Of a DNA stretch of 64,000 bases, positions 24,873 through 41,672 are shown piece after piece. The stretch's first letter is position 1, and every line of letters starts with the position of its first letter. The position numbers were made by a program, and so were the translations under genes. This DNA comes from Coprinopsis marcescibilis (taxonomy: Eukaryota; Basidiomycota; Agaricomycetes; Agaricales; Psathyrellaceae), in assembly GCA_004369085.1 (NCBI GenBank), contig ML210233.1, positions 52,318-116,317 on the forward strand, written 5' to 3'. The notes below the pieces were generated by a model. The model was not told the DNA's origin, made no database searches, and worked only from the letters and a program-made list of their open reading frames with translations.

Positions 24873-26151
24873 CTAATATTCGATTTCACGATACGCCTCC
24901 AGCTCGTTTCTCATCCTTTCTACTTGACCAGGCGTAAATTCCTGCATACAACTATCATCCGAGTAATCCATGAAGTTGGCTGTGGGAATGATGAGTATTC
25001 GATCTATTTATGCGAAAGTTGAAATGAAACGCACTCAGAGGATCCTGTCCTGGATGGTCCGCGCAACTATCCTGTGGCACACAGCCGCGGGTGGCTATGA
25101 GCTGGGGAGGAGTGTCGTCCACAAAATCGCCATCACCATCACATCCTTCATCATCTCCCTCCTCAGAAAAGGTATGGTATAGGCCGCACCAATGTCCGAC
25201 CTCGTGTGTTAATGTCCTCCCCTCGTTGAATGACTTTAGGCTTGCGCCAGGGAATGTGCGGTAATTCATTACAACTCCATCCCCGGTAGGGTCATCATCG
25301 TAATCTTCAGGCAATGTTGCGTAGCCGAAGATTTTCCTGCTGAGCCTAAACATGTGGTCGTAAATTAAATGGCAAGCAATGAGGACCACCGGAGGAGATA
25401 AGCTTACTCGACTGTGTAGATGTTAAGTACGTCAGCCTCCCCTACCCGCAACTGCTTCTTCATTTGCGCGTCCAGCCTTATAGACGAAACGAGATTAGCC
25501 TTGCTGTACCATGGATCGTTTTACAAGATCTTATCACCCACTTGTTGTCATTAACACCCTCGAACCACTCCTGGTGGATAATCCTCGTAACATTCAAAAG
25601 CTCCCAAGTAATGAGCGCGTTAGCAAAATCGTCGTTGAGGATTTGCATTTGTTCATCGATCCGCGAGTCACTGAAGAGTTCACATTGCATATGTCAGGAC
25701 TCGAGGAAATGAATTAATGAGCTCTGATAAATCTAACTCACGGAATCCAGCCTCCCTCTTCGGTCTCATTCGTAGCTATGATGAACATGTGTACAGGGAG
25801 GGTAATTTCAGACATCTTCTGGTTGTTCCTGTGCGATTTCCGCATTCCTTGGAGCTTCTTCATTCCTGCCGCTCGTTGCTTCAGACTCGGATGCTTTCCA
25901 CAGCCCGCACTAATGAGTTACACAAAGACAGCATCGTGTCAGCAGGTAACGTCGTATATTTCTATGGGCCAAGAACGAACGTACCTTTCGCGTTTCGCCA
26001 GCCCAGTGTCGTCCGGGCTACCAGAGCCGGAGCCATGTCCAGAGAGTGGTCCGAGCGTCCCTTTTTTGAATTCAAAACTGGGAGCGGCAACCACATTCGA
26101 GGTTGCACCGAGCCACAAAGAAAGAAGGGGAAAGAACTTTGAGAAGTGCAT
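24873..26151 (-). CDS. secreted M43-type metalloprotease, copy A
   Basis: ATG 26151 opens a signal peptide ([18 protein letters not shown]) and a short Gly/Ser-rich prosegment ending in a dibasic LAKR. After introns come [35 protein letters not shown], the pappalysin-type region [21 protein letters not shown] and the zinc-binding [13 protein letters not shown] (HExxHxxGxxH), then [13 protein letters not shown]. The Met-turn [12 protein letters not shown] lies after the last intron, and the stop is at 24873-24875. All metzincin ligands and the catalytic Glu are present. The family includes fungal extracellular MEP1-type proteases. A second copy (B) lies just upstream on the same strand, so this is a tandem duplication. 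Likely secreted for protein degradation. Confidence 0.9.
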
Positions 26152-26981
26152 TGCGGCGATCTAGAGGAACCCGACTCAAAATGAATGGAAAGATAGCCAA
26201 GAGCCACGTTAATACAGAGAACTAGAAGTGTAGGGAGGACGGTGCAGAAAAGAAGTAAAACAGGTGCCCTGTATGCCACAATCTTTTTAAGTGGTACACA
26301 TGTTCTTGTTTCGGCGGTGTGATGTTTGCCCAGCATCAAGGCCATGGTTACCTGGCAGTGCCTACAGCTGGAGTCCTTGTGCGAGCGCTCAGGACGTCAG
26401 CCAAGGGGCCAAGGTAGGTCCAAGAGCCTTAACAAATTCTGGCAGTGTCCGGACTTTCGGGAAGCGGTTGGCTGTCGGCGATCTCGGTGCTCGCGGTCCT
26501 CGTGCATTGCAACACTCCATTGAGGAAATGTCTACTTCTGTAGTTTCATAATGACCCAAGACCGCCAAGCTTTGGTATGCTCTATATATCTGCACATTGA
26601 AGCTGTTGCCGAGTTTGATTTAAGCGCCTGTACCCCAACAGCGCAAAACCTGCTGTTCACCAAGCCAATAGTGAGTTCTCCACAACAAAGATTAGTTTTA
26701 ACCTTACTTTTATGCTGCTTCCGATACTCCGACTATCCAACTCTCCTCCATTGAGTTAATTGAGCTACCAATCTGAGCGCTCTCTCGGGCTTATTTATAT
26801 CCGTCAGAAAGATTCTTGGGGTTTCCTGCGCGTTGAGAAGCAAAGTTATGTATTAAGTTAAGGTACCGTGCAAAGTGTCTGTGCCTAGATGGTCCGTATG
26901 ACAAAGGATGGTGGCCTGGTTTGAACCTACCTACCAGGCGAAGGCTTTCCAAACATCGTGGACCACTGGGATCCAGCAGAT
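26152..26981. other. intergenic between the two metalloprotease genes
   Basis: Carries the promoter of copy A and the 3' flank of copy B. Open frames here are short and overlap on both strands. No tRNA or repeat was recognised. Confidence 0.5.
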
Positions 26982-28198
26982 CTAAGCATCAATGTCCCGA
27001 TAGACTGCGAGCTCTTCTCTCATACGCTCGACCTGACCAGGAGTGAAAAGTTGCATACACGAGTCGTCAGAGTAGTCCATAAAGTTTGCTGGAGAACGAG
27101 TCTGTCAGAAATACGATTCAATCGTATTATTGAATTGCAACTCACCTCGGTTGTCCTCTCCAGCTTGATCTATGCAGGTGTCCTGGACGGTGCAGCCATC
27201 GGTGGGCTCAAGTTGAGGTGGGGTGTCATCGACGAAGTCACCATCCCCATTGCATCCATCCTCATCCCTGTCGTCCTCCTCAACAAAGGTATGGAAAAGC
27301 CCGACCCAATGGCCAACCTCGTGCGTCAACGTGCGACCCTCGTTGAACGGCGCGAGGCTTCCTTTAGGAAGAGTTCGGTAGTTAAGAACGACTCCGTCGG
27401 CCTTGGGATCCTCGTCATAGTCATCCGGGAACGTCGCATATCCGAAGAACCTCCTGGTGAGCCTGCGGGTTGTATGGTTAGCTAACATAACAAACCTCAA
27501 GCTCGAATGACGCACTCGACAGTATAGATATTGAGAGTGTCTTGCTTTCCCACTCGCAGTTCCGTCTTCATCGCTTTATCCACGCTTGGGGAAGTTTAGC
27601 AAGGGATAGACTTCCTAGGAATGGTCAGTGGCACTCACTCATTATCCGCGCTGACACCCTCGAACCACTCCTCGTTGATGATCCTCGTAGTATTAACAAG
27701 GTCCCACTTGATCATCGCATTGGCAAAATCTTCGTTGAGAACATCGATCTGGTCCATGATTTGTGAATCCCTGCTCTGAACTTAGTCCTCTATGAGCCGA
27801 ATAGGTGATTCAAGACCACTCACGGAACCCAACCACCCTCCAACGTTTCGTTCGAGGCAATGACGAAGAATTGTACGGGAATTGTGACCTCTGAGTTCTT
27901 GTTGTTTCTCTCAGGCTTGCGCATGGTTTTCAACTTCTTGACCCTGCTTCGTCTCTTCTCCATGCTATTGCTAACAGCGCAGACAACAGACCTACAGAGG
28001 AAGACATAGTCAATATATGGGCTTTCAGGGTATCGATTCCACGTCTGCATACCGTTTAACTGCTCCGTTGTCGCCTTCACTAGGACCAGAGGGGGTAAGA
28101 CCCGTTGGGTGCCATTTAGAGAAGCTGAAGCTGGGCGCAGCGACCACCGAGGAGGCTATGCTCAGGATTGAAAGGAGAGATGTCGCTGGGACAAGCAT
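26982..28198 (-). CDS. secreted M43-type metalloprotease, copy B
   Basis: ATG 28198 (MLVPATSLLSILSIASSVVAA) gives a signal peptide and a short prosegment ending in Lys-Arg at an exon border. The mature part has VTIPVQFFVIASNETLEGGW, FFGYATFPDDYDEDPKADGVV, the zinc site [29 protein letters not shown] and, after the last intron, [19 protein letters not shown] with the stop at 26982-26984. It is a close paralog of copy A with the same exon pattern and C-terminal wording (ERMREEL against ERMRNEL). An additional basic segment (KRRSRVKKLKTMRKPER) sits between prosegment and catalytic domain. Catalytic residues are intact. A TATA-like box lies about 110 bases upstream of the start. Confidence 0.9.
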
Positions 28199-28306
28199 TT
28201 TCTCTGAAAAGAAAGGATGATAGCAAAGAGACTATCAGAATCTGGATGTATAGAACGGCGGAAGGAAAGGGAAGGTGGAAACAAAGGTAGATTTCGACTC
28301 GGGGCT

Positions 28307-28314
28307 GTTTTATA
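28307..28314 (-). promoter_or_regulatory. TATA-like box for metalloprotease copy B
   Basis: TATAAAAC read on the minus strand, about 110 bases upstream of ATG 28198. Position and sequence fit a TATA element. Confidence 0.45.
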
Positions 28315-28930
28315 GTGTTATGTTGCAGTCACCTGCGGGCATGCGACTTCCCCCCTTGCGGCCATCTGTTGGCCGGCTGTAGATACTTACAGGCTGTGCG
28401 GGCGCTCAATGGCAATGCATGTCACTGCAATGCGGGTGGCAAAGCTAAGATGCGGTGGGCGTTGTTGCTTCCCATTCGAAGTAGTAATCCAGATCCACCC
28501 TTACCGCTATGCATTGTAGTTGCCGCCCTTGTGGTGTTCAGTTGAACTGAAAGTTCAAGTTCTCAGCCATGGGATGCATGGGAACTCAGCTGATGGGGAA
28601 TAACGAAGAACAGCCACCAACTTCATGGCGGCCGGCCGGTCTTTTTTTAGATCACATCGATCCCGGTGGCTAAATTTAGCTCAGCCAAAACACAAACTAC
28701 TAAACGCCTGGAGTAGTCAAACGCGGCGAGTTCGGTGAGAGGGAACGACATTTGTACGACTCATAAGCCATTTTCTGGGGTGATCAGAAGCTTCATACAT
28801 CGTGAGATGCCTTGACCTAATTACTATGCGTACAGGGAATAGTGAAATTTATAACTTTAAGGGGATCAAGAAAAATTTGGAGGAACTGCGAGTGTTTTTA
28901 TAGAGTGTGGCACTGAATCCATACCGAGAG
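28315..28930. other. intergenic, nothing recognised
   Basis: Upstream flank of metalloprotease copy B. It includes a GGCCGGCCGG run near 28629. No coding exon identified. Confidence 0.45.
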
Positions 28931-29160
28931 CCGTTCCTAAATTACAACGTGACATTGTGCGCCCATATGACACTCAGAGGGTATCCCGGAGAGTTTCTTG
29001 CCCATGGAAGGGTAGCCCGACAGGGTTTGCACCACATGACTGTTTATCTGATGTAGTTGTTCCTTCTTCCGAGTCAAAGCTGAACAAGTAAATTTACGGC
29101 GACACGGCTTGTTAGGACCGCATGCAAAACTCGTTCCAACCTGTGCGTTAATATCAAACC
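28931..29160 (-). pseudogene. remnant of a DUF6533-like last exon
   Basis: Read on the minus strand after a CGCACAG acceptor near 29130, the sequence gives LERVLHAVLTSRVAVNLLVQ and then stops. This is nearly identical to the start of the last exon of the membrane-protein gene at 30030-31728 (MERVLHAVLTGRVVLHIHS). The DNA of the two places also matches closely over about 55 bases (near 29098-29152 and 30200-30255). No preceding exons of the family could be recognised between 29160 and 30029, so this looks like the surviving end of a decayed tandem duplicate. Outer limits are approximate. Confidence 0.5.
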
Positions 29161-30029
29161 CACGGGGCTTTCCGAGTTTCCGCTCCTTGAGTCGTAACGG
29201 CGCTGAGATCAACCCTATTCCGACTTGCAGGGAACATTCGTGGCAGAAAGGGCTGCTTTGGGGCTTGCGAGAGAAATATGGACAGCAAAAATGGGGTCTT
29301 GCCAGTTACAGGCGATCAATAGATCATGCCGATTTAGTGACTAGATTGTATGAGAAGAACACTAAGTATCGGTAGAGTACCACTACATATAGTAGACTAC
29401 TCACGATATGTGAAGATCTGACGGCTCCGGGCTCCCTCTGTGAGCACATTCAGCTGGCTGGCCAGGACGAAGACGCGCAGAGAAAGAAGTTCACGATTAA
29501 GCTGTGTAAGCCGGAAGCTATCAAGGCCAGCACAAATGTTAAAAGGCTTGAACAAAATCCGTCAAGACAAAACTGTTCAGTCTCAAGTAATGAATGAAGA
29601 AGATCCGGTTCCGGACATAGGCGATGAGGCATCCAGGAAACCAAGAACCAGCAAGCAACTATGCTGCCAGTCAGCTTTATCTAAAGTGTTCGGCTGTGTA
29701 AGTGTTCCTGCCGCTGGATTCTGTTTTTAGATCAGGGCTTAATTTAGAACTGGCTAATTTTAGAGAGTGAACTAAACAAATCGTGTTCGGACACATCGAC
29801 TTTCTCCAGTAGACTACAATACAGCAGGTGCATCTCTCTAAACAATGGTTGTTGACCTAATGTACAATTGCCGATTTGGTGGGGAATAATACACCTACAC
29901 TGAACCAGGAAGAAATTCTAGTTACAAGGAGCGACTGCGGGCCATTTGAAATGATCAATGTCAGATGGCTACATAAAATCTATGAAGAGCGGCACAAGGG
30001 TCCAGTGTCCCTTATTTTTAGGGGTTTGC
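29161..30029. other. intergenic, possible decayed sequence
   Basis: Could hold the ruined body of the duplicate membrane-protein gene whose last exon is recognisable at about 29.1 kb. Hydrophobic stretches occur on the minus strand near 29560, but stops interrupt them. No intact gene seen. Confidence 0.4.
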
Positions 30030-31728
30030 TCAGTACTCCGTCTTGACATGTATACTGGTCTGGGGGCCTTGTACATGCAAAGACTTTCTCCGATAGGTCG
30101 ATGACACAGGTACCATGACCACATGATCATTGTTTGACAGCCGAGGTGCGGAGGTAACACTGTCGTACTCGTTGCTCCGACTCAGGGAATGTATGTGTAG
30201 CACGACACGGCCTGTTAGAACCGCGTGTAAAACTCGTTCCATCCTGTACACGAGGTCGGTCAGACGGACAGGGAACAGCTTGGGTTGTGCTACTCACTGC
30301 GTCAAGAGGGTGCTGAGGTCGAACTGTGTTATAAGAGATGTCATTTTTAGTTGTCATTGCCTAGAAATGCGCATGACTCTCGGCTTACCGGAAGCTTCAC
30401 GACGACAAGGATGTTCAAAGCCGAAAGGGCTACATTCGGAAGTGTGTGAGCAGACTGACAGGACAGGAAATCCTGCGAGGAGGAGAAAAGGCGCGATCTT
30501 ACCGAACAGGTAGACATAATAGATAATGCCTGACGAGGGTATATGAGCAAAGGTGAAAGCAGAGAACATCTTTAGGATATTACTTACCATCCTTGTAAAC
30601 TGCTCTCACGAACTGTGAAGATCCGCCGGCCTTATCTACAAAGCAGGTTAGCCTAACTATGAAGAGATAACGCCAAGGAATAGATAGCGTACAAGCTTTG
30701 TAGGCCGGAATGAGGATCAAGACCAGCATAACTGTTGACAGGACATTTAAAAAAAGGTTCGCGGTGTCTCCCAATATGATTCTCACCAGTGTCATAGACA
30801 AGCAAGATTAACCAATCAAGGAAAAAGATCGGGTTGCCGAACGTGATGAAGCAGCCAGTAAAAGGAGCATTAGGAACATGGTCGACTTTATCCGAAGTGT
30901 TAGCGACGATTGAATAGAGCGCGGATGGAAACGGGCAACACTTACATCGAACCGTCTGAAGGAAGATTGCTAGAATAGCGAAGATGGCACCCCAAGCCGC
31001 GAGCCAGAAGAGGAGCAACAGACCACCCATAAGCCTGGGCTTCTTCCAGACAGCCCATGTTCGCACACTCAGAAGTACTGTAGTCGGACGAAAGGATGAG
31101 CCTGTACATTTGAAAGACTTGACCATTGCAACTCACGTTCACCGACGCCAATTGAGATGACAATCAACCCTATGAGCAGTGGTGAATACACTGTACTAGC
31201 TGCAAGACCTTGTTTCGAAAGTGGTTACGCACAAGCTGTGATATGGAAAGAGACAAGACATGATGTGTCACCAGGAGCCGGTTCGTACGTTTGCTCTACA
31301 ACAGATGTCAGCTTATACACCAGGCCTACGCGGAAAACGTACGCCAAAGGATGATTCCAACCTGCACGAAGCCCGAATACTTCATCAATATGTAGAGAAC
31401 CTTGCTCACAGTCCACCGCGCTTGCCATATTGACATGAACTCTTCGTCGAGCGTGATAATATGCTCATAGAACTGATGACTGTCACAAGACGTTTATAGC
31501 GGAACTTGGAGTGACTGACCATGATACAAGCACTAGCCACTGATCACTTCGATCAACATCGAACCCCAGGGCCAGATAGATTCTATCACACACCATTCAT
31601 ATACTGACAGAGAAGATAATATTGATACCAGTGAGAAAAGACGACGTGTATGCGTTTGGAATTTTAAGACTCACAGAAACTGTTTTACGAGCAAAGAAAA
31701 CGTCATTGCTCGTGGCTGCTTCGTCCAT
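30030..31728 (-). CDS. DUF6533-like multi-pass membrane protein
   Basis: ATG 31728 (MDEAATSNDVFFARKTVS) is followed by an intron and a series of hydrophobic exons. Family wording is clear: YEHIITLDEEFMSIWQARW and KVLYILMKYSGFVQ near the N-terminus, then LLIGLIVISIGVGE, LLSVRTWAVW, LLLLFWLAAWGAIFAILAIF, NPIFFLDWLILLVYDT, MLVLILIPAY, IIYYVYLFGKIAPFLLLAGF and the final exon MERVLHAVLTGRVVLHIHS. Five to seven membrane spans are likely. This is one of the large agaric families of DUF6533/6534 type, with no established function. Exon borders in the middle are uncertain: one join needs a 33-base intron near 31190-31230, shorter than any other here, so a frame lesion cannot be excluded. The stop is taken as that of the last exon at 30030. 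Confidence 0.68.
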
Positions 31729-32429
31729 GGCGAAAATTGGGGAGCGCTAGAGCGAGAAAAGCGGAATCGTACCCAAGCCAACATGTATCTTCTCGCCCAG
31801 CTTAAAAGTAAACCGGCAGGCACAATTTAAAAGATATGCAGTTCTGAACCCTAGATCTGACAAGCATGTTTCTCAGCATCATGAGACATATCAATCGAAT
31901 TGTTTACAGACGACCAAGAAGCACCCGATGGATATAGGACAGATGGGAATTGGTTGTTGGAAGTTTGCCCTGGTTCACGCCACTTGTTTGCGAGAAAAGT
32001 CCTCTCAATAGCCACGAGCGGTGACAGGCAGACCACGAGTAACATTTGAGTAACATGATTAGGCACATGTGTCGGGCCCGCTAGGATCGGCTGCCTGGAA
32101 TTGTCGAGGCTCATCGACGTTGATAACTATGAGGTCAATACAGAAAGCACCATCAACGTTTTGGGTCTAAACCTCTCGGTGAATTGACCCAATGTTCCCA
32201 GACGACCCCACACCGAGCCCACGCTTGCCCACGCTTGCCCACGCAGCAGCCACCGACCAGCTGAGGTTTTGAAATCCGACTCTTCGTCTCGAGCTTCTGC
32301 GTTCGAATCGAATGTTCGATGGGAATATTCTCGCAAAGTACAAGAGCGCACATACGCATCGCAGAGTAGCCCAAGGCGGAACTACATCAATTATCGAATC
32401 AATTGTTTCATTATTGGATCAGGGTGCTT
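31729..32429. other. intergenic, nothing recognised
   Basis: Between the starts and stops of minus-strand genes. An 87-codon minus frame (31851-32114) has no family resemblance. Contains the short tandem repeat at 32217-32244. Confidence 0.45.
32217..32244. repeat. short tandem repeat, 10-base unit
   Basis: The unit GCCCACGCTT occurs twice in full (32217-32226, 32227-32236) and is followed by a partial third copy GCCCACGC. Confidence 0.8.
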
Positions 32430-35037
<2,608 letters not shown>

Positions 35038-36086
35038 GTTGTGTTAATCGGTCAACCGTAGCAAGTGTCGATAGTTTTTGTTCCACTCGAGTCGGGCCTT
35101 GCAACCGAGATAATGCGTAAATGTAACGATATAGAAGATATATGCCAGTAAATGGCTTGTCGTCGCGGTGAAAAATGTTCTCTGACCGTGATATCCGTGC
35201 AGGGCGGACTTACTTTGCTTGGCTCAAACATTCAAGTCTAACAGAGACAACACATGCATACAAAGTAGTAGGCGCTGGAGGTCTCCCCAACTGGACTAAA
35301 CCCTGCTCCTAACCAACGTGGAACCATATCATATCTTATTTTTCCTTGTCCAGTTTCTCAATACGTCTTAGCGTTGAAGATCTCGGAAAGTCAAAGCTAA
35401 AACAAGTGCACATTATCAGCCCGAACCCGGATTCAAATCAACGAAGTTGAAATCAAGCTCAGGACCGTATTAAACACGTCGCAGTTCCGCTGTATTCCAA
35501 GTATCCAGGAAGGAATAATGGCACTTCTCCCTGCCACGGCGTATACCCCTCACACTCGGGTAGCTACATGTGTTTCACCGTGACAGTTTGGCCGGCTTGC
35601 GAGCAGCCCCACAATGCGCGTACCCTCCGAGGATGGAACTTGGTTCAGTAGTAGAACCCCTCCGAATAATCGATCTTCCGGCGAGTGAAAAACAAGCCGA
35701 TCTGGCAGTCTCTATCCGCGCCGATTGATGCATCTCTTCCAAGGTATTGGAGCGCGAAAGGTAGACAAGATCCTTGGGTTGGTCGTCCTTCGCCTATATG
35801 GGACTCCCAAACTCGTTGGCCTTTATCTTCGAGCCCTGATGCTCCAATTGCAATCGCTTCCTGCGTCCATCACATTCCTCAAGCCTTCTCCTGTTGGTCT
35901 TCTCGGCCCCCTTTGCAACAGCACAGGCCCCTCCCGAGGAACAGGGCAACAGAGAGAACCGTCTTCGCCCTCATCAATGACTTCATTATCTAAAAGCGGA
36001 TCCAGACTGAAAGCCTCAGAGCTTGATGAAGCTTATGGCTGGCTGTATAAAAGCATGGCGCGGTGAACGACTTCGACATCCAAACA
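35038..36086. promoter_or_regulatory. divergent intergenic region, RIX7 / MFS transporter
   Basis: A 1.05-kb gap holding both promoters. Plus-strand frames at 35685-36066 (about 100-113 codons) overlap each other, lack domain features and run up to the transporter start, so they are not called. Confidence 0.5.
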
Positions 36087-38565
36087 ATGTCCCAGGTTCA
36101 TGAACCATCGACAGAGCCAGTAGGCGTAAGTCTTGAAGAGAAAGACCTTTCGCGAGACTCCTCGGCGCAGGATCTCACGAAAGAAGGTGGAGCTGAAAAG
36201 GATGCTCCCCAGCAAGGACCTGCAGAGGCAACCAGCAAACCCAACGACGCTGGAGACGATGCTCTTCAGATTGTGTCCGATCAAGTGCGTTGGGTAACCG
36301 AGGAGGAAAATAAGCGAATCCTCCAGAAGATTGACAGACAGTGAGTTCTTTGTTAGCCAAAATGCCTGAAACTGGGTCCTTATTCGTTTTCAAGCATTAT
36401 GCCCGTCTTGTTCATCATCTATTTTCTCCAGTGTAGGTCGATAACAACCTAGTTCCACTTACCTGTTAGTGACCGATCCCTACAGTTATGGATAAAACTA
36501 CACTATCTTTGGCGTCCGTTTTCGGTATCGTCAAGGATGCGCATCTCGAAGGAGATCAATATTCCCTACTGGGCTCGATGCCAGCGTGAGCTCCCCCACC
36601 CCTTTTGGTGTGCTGCTCTTCACAACTGACGGTCGTAATTAGTGTTGCGCAGCTAGTGCTTCAGCCACTATCTGCCTACTTACTGGTCAAGTTCCGTCTT
36701 TCGCTTTACATACCATGTTTGATTGTCTGTTGGGGTGCCACCTTGGCGGGCATGGCTGCTGCGCGGAATTTTGTAGGGCTGCTCGTTTCAAGATTCTTCG
36801 TATGTCGATCCCTGCGTGCAGTCTCACACCGCTTATGGACTCTTTGCATGTAGCTCGGTGCTTTTGAAACCTCAACACAGGCCGCCTTCATTCTAGTGGG
36901 GCAAATGTGGTATAGACGACAGGAGCAAGGGATTCGTCTTGCAAGTACGACAATTACAACAACTTGATCGCCCCTCTAGATGAGTTACTGATGACATATA
37001 GTTTGGTTCTCCAACGTTGGCTGGGTGAACGTAGTCGGCAGCCTCATCATGTATGGCTTTAGCCATGTCAAAGGTGGTGAATTACATTCGTATCGACTGG
37101 CTTTCCTTGTTCTCGGCCTAGTCACTACCGCGTGCGGTGTAGCAAGGTACGTAGTAAAATCTTTGCTACAGGCGTTTTCTGACTGGACCACCCAGCTTTT
37201 TCGTATTCCCAGACAACCCCGTCAAATGCAAGTTCCTCACTCACGATGAAAAAGTCATTGCGGTAGAGGTATGTGTACATGGAAGGGATGTCGTTTATGT
37301 TGCGACTTATCCTTCTTTTCAGCGACTTCGATCAAACCAACAAGGCCTGGAGACCAAAGTGTTTAAATTTAAGCAGGTTCGAGAAACCTTAATGGACCTC
37401 AAGAGTTGGCTCTGGATGGCTCTTATGTTGTTGTATTCAATTCCAACAGCGGCGATCACTGTCTTTGGTCCGTTGATTGTTCGTGGATTTGGATATGAAG
37501 GGTAAGAACCTGTTAATGGCACTTGTAGCTACAGACTGATTATAGAACCACAGGTATGAGGTCATGCTCTTCCTGATCCCTTTCGGTGTCCTTCAAGTCC
37601 TCTTCATATTCTTGACCTTTGTAAGTGTTTTGAAATTCCTTTCGGTCCTAAAGGTCACCCCGAGTAGTGGTTATCGAACAAATACCGCATGAAGCTCCCT
37701 CTCGCATTGGTTCTAATGGCCCTCTGTATCGTGGGATCAGGTAAGTCCGAAACTCGTGGTCAGCTCTAAGAGGTACCCTAAACCGACCTTCTCAGTAATT
37801 CTCTTCACGCAAGGGCGAGATAAAAAAGATCAGCCAGCACTGCTAGCGGCCTACTACCTTATGGCGGCTTCCACTGCAATCGCACCTACGTTCCTTAGCT
37901 GGCAAGCAGTAAACGTAGCCGGACATACGAAGAAAACCACAGTAAGTAGCCCAGTTTCCCCAGACGCTTTTGTTTACACCGCATGCAGACTAGTGCGCTG
38001 ATGATCATGGGGAACTATACCGGAGGAATTGTACGTTAATTTCTTGCTGGATTCAAGGTTTTAACGCTTGAGTCAATCCAATTCATAGGTTGGCCCATTG
38101 CTCTTCGCGTCGCAAGATGGACCCTACTACCACAACGGTAGCATCGACACCCGAATTGACAAGGAATGATATTAACATTTCTTCCAGGAATTTTAGCTTG
38201 CATCATATCATACGTTTGCGCTGCGATCCTCACATGCTTTACTGGGTGCTACTTGCACTACCTCAACAAACGCAACGAAGTACGGCGCGTACAAGCAGGA
38301 AAATGTGAGCGTATCAAGTACCAGGGACAACATTCGTGAATCTAAAACGACCGTTTTCCAGCCGCCAAAATCATAGACTACTCAATGGTCGGATTCGTCT
38401 CTCAGGGTGAAATGGAAAGCAACACGCAAAATCTGAACATCGGCAAACGCGCCTTCGAAGATCTAACTGATCTCGAGAATGATGAATTTATTGTGAGCTG
38501 ACTTATGAAATGGCATTGATACATTGTGGCTAACTGTACCGATTATTGGGCAGTACGTGCTCTAG
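36087..38565 (+). CDS. MFS transporter, anion:cation symporter (Dal5) type
   Basis: ATG 36087 (MSQVHEPSTEPVG) opens an approximately 90-residue hydrophilic N-terminus ending in NKRILQKIDR, a hallmark of allantoate-permease-like transporters. About twelve exons follow with TM segments in the usual order: MPVLFIIYFLQYMDKTTLSLASVFGI, LLGSM, LVLQPLSAYLLVKFRL, the SRFFLGAFET motif, QMWYRRQEQGIRLAIWFS, a cytosolic loop with FPDNPVKCKFLTHDEK, then the second half (LWMALMLLYSIPTAAITVFGP, MLFLIPFGVLQVLFIFLTF, MGNYTGGI, GPLLFASQDGPYYH, GILACIISYVCAAIL). The tail DLTDLENDEFIYVL with a stop at 38563-38565 is also family-typical. Members import allantoate, nicotinate, pantothenate and other organic anions; the substrate cannot be told from sequence. 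Confidence 0.92.
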
Positions 38566-38683
38566 ATCGTCTGCTTTCCACCGCTTCCACTATATGGTTT
38601 ATGTGTCTGCAGGACTTCCGTTGATTCCAAGAGAGATGCTTCTCCATCATCTGTATCCTACGTCTCTCGAATCATTATACAAA

Positions 38684-41365
<2,682 letters not shown>

Positions 41366-41672
41366 TGCGAGCGTGGACTAGCAGAGGTGTTATCCTTTCG
41401 TGATGGTCGGAGTAAGAGTTCAAGGCAAGACGCGGCAGGTAAACACTGAAATTTCCGCTGCGTCATGAATATTCATTGCTAGATGGCGTTCTGTAGATTG
41501 GGCAAGACTACTCATAACACGGTACCTTTTCCAAACTGTCGGCAATTGGGGTTGTTCGACTTGAAAGTCACCACGGTTCGAAAGATCGCATTACCAGCGG
41601 CATGAACTTGAATAGAAACACAACAAAGCAAATCAGGCCGACTGAAATAATGAATACACAGAAACAGAGCAT
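41366..41672. other. intergenic, PRP43 upstream flank
   Basis: A 307-base gap between the PRP43 start and the stop of the next minus-strand gene. It must contain the PRP43 promoter. No other feature seen. Confidence 0.5.

Noticed and set aside
26900..26945. tRNA-like B-box (GGTTTGAACC)
   Set aside because: No matching A-box, acceptor stem or anticodon arm could be formed around it.
35685..36066. Plus-strand frames of about 100-113 codons upstream of the MFS gene
   Set aside because: They overlap in two frames, have no recognisable domain and lie where the divergent promoter must be.
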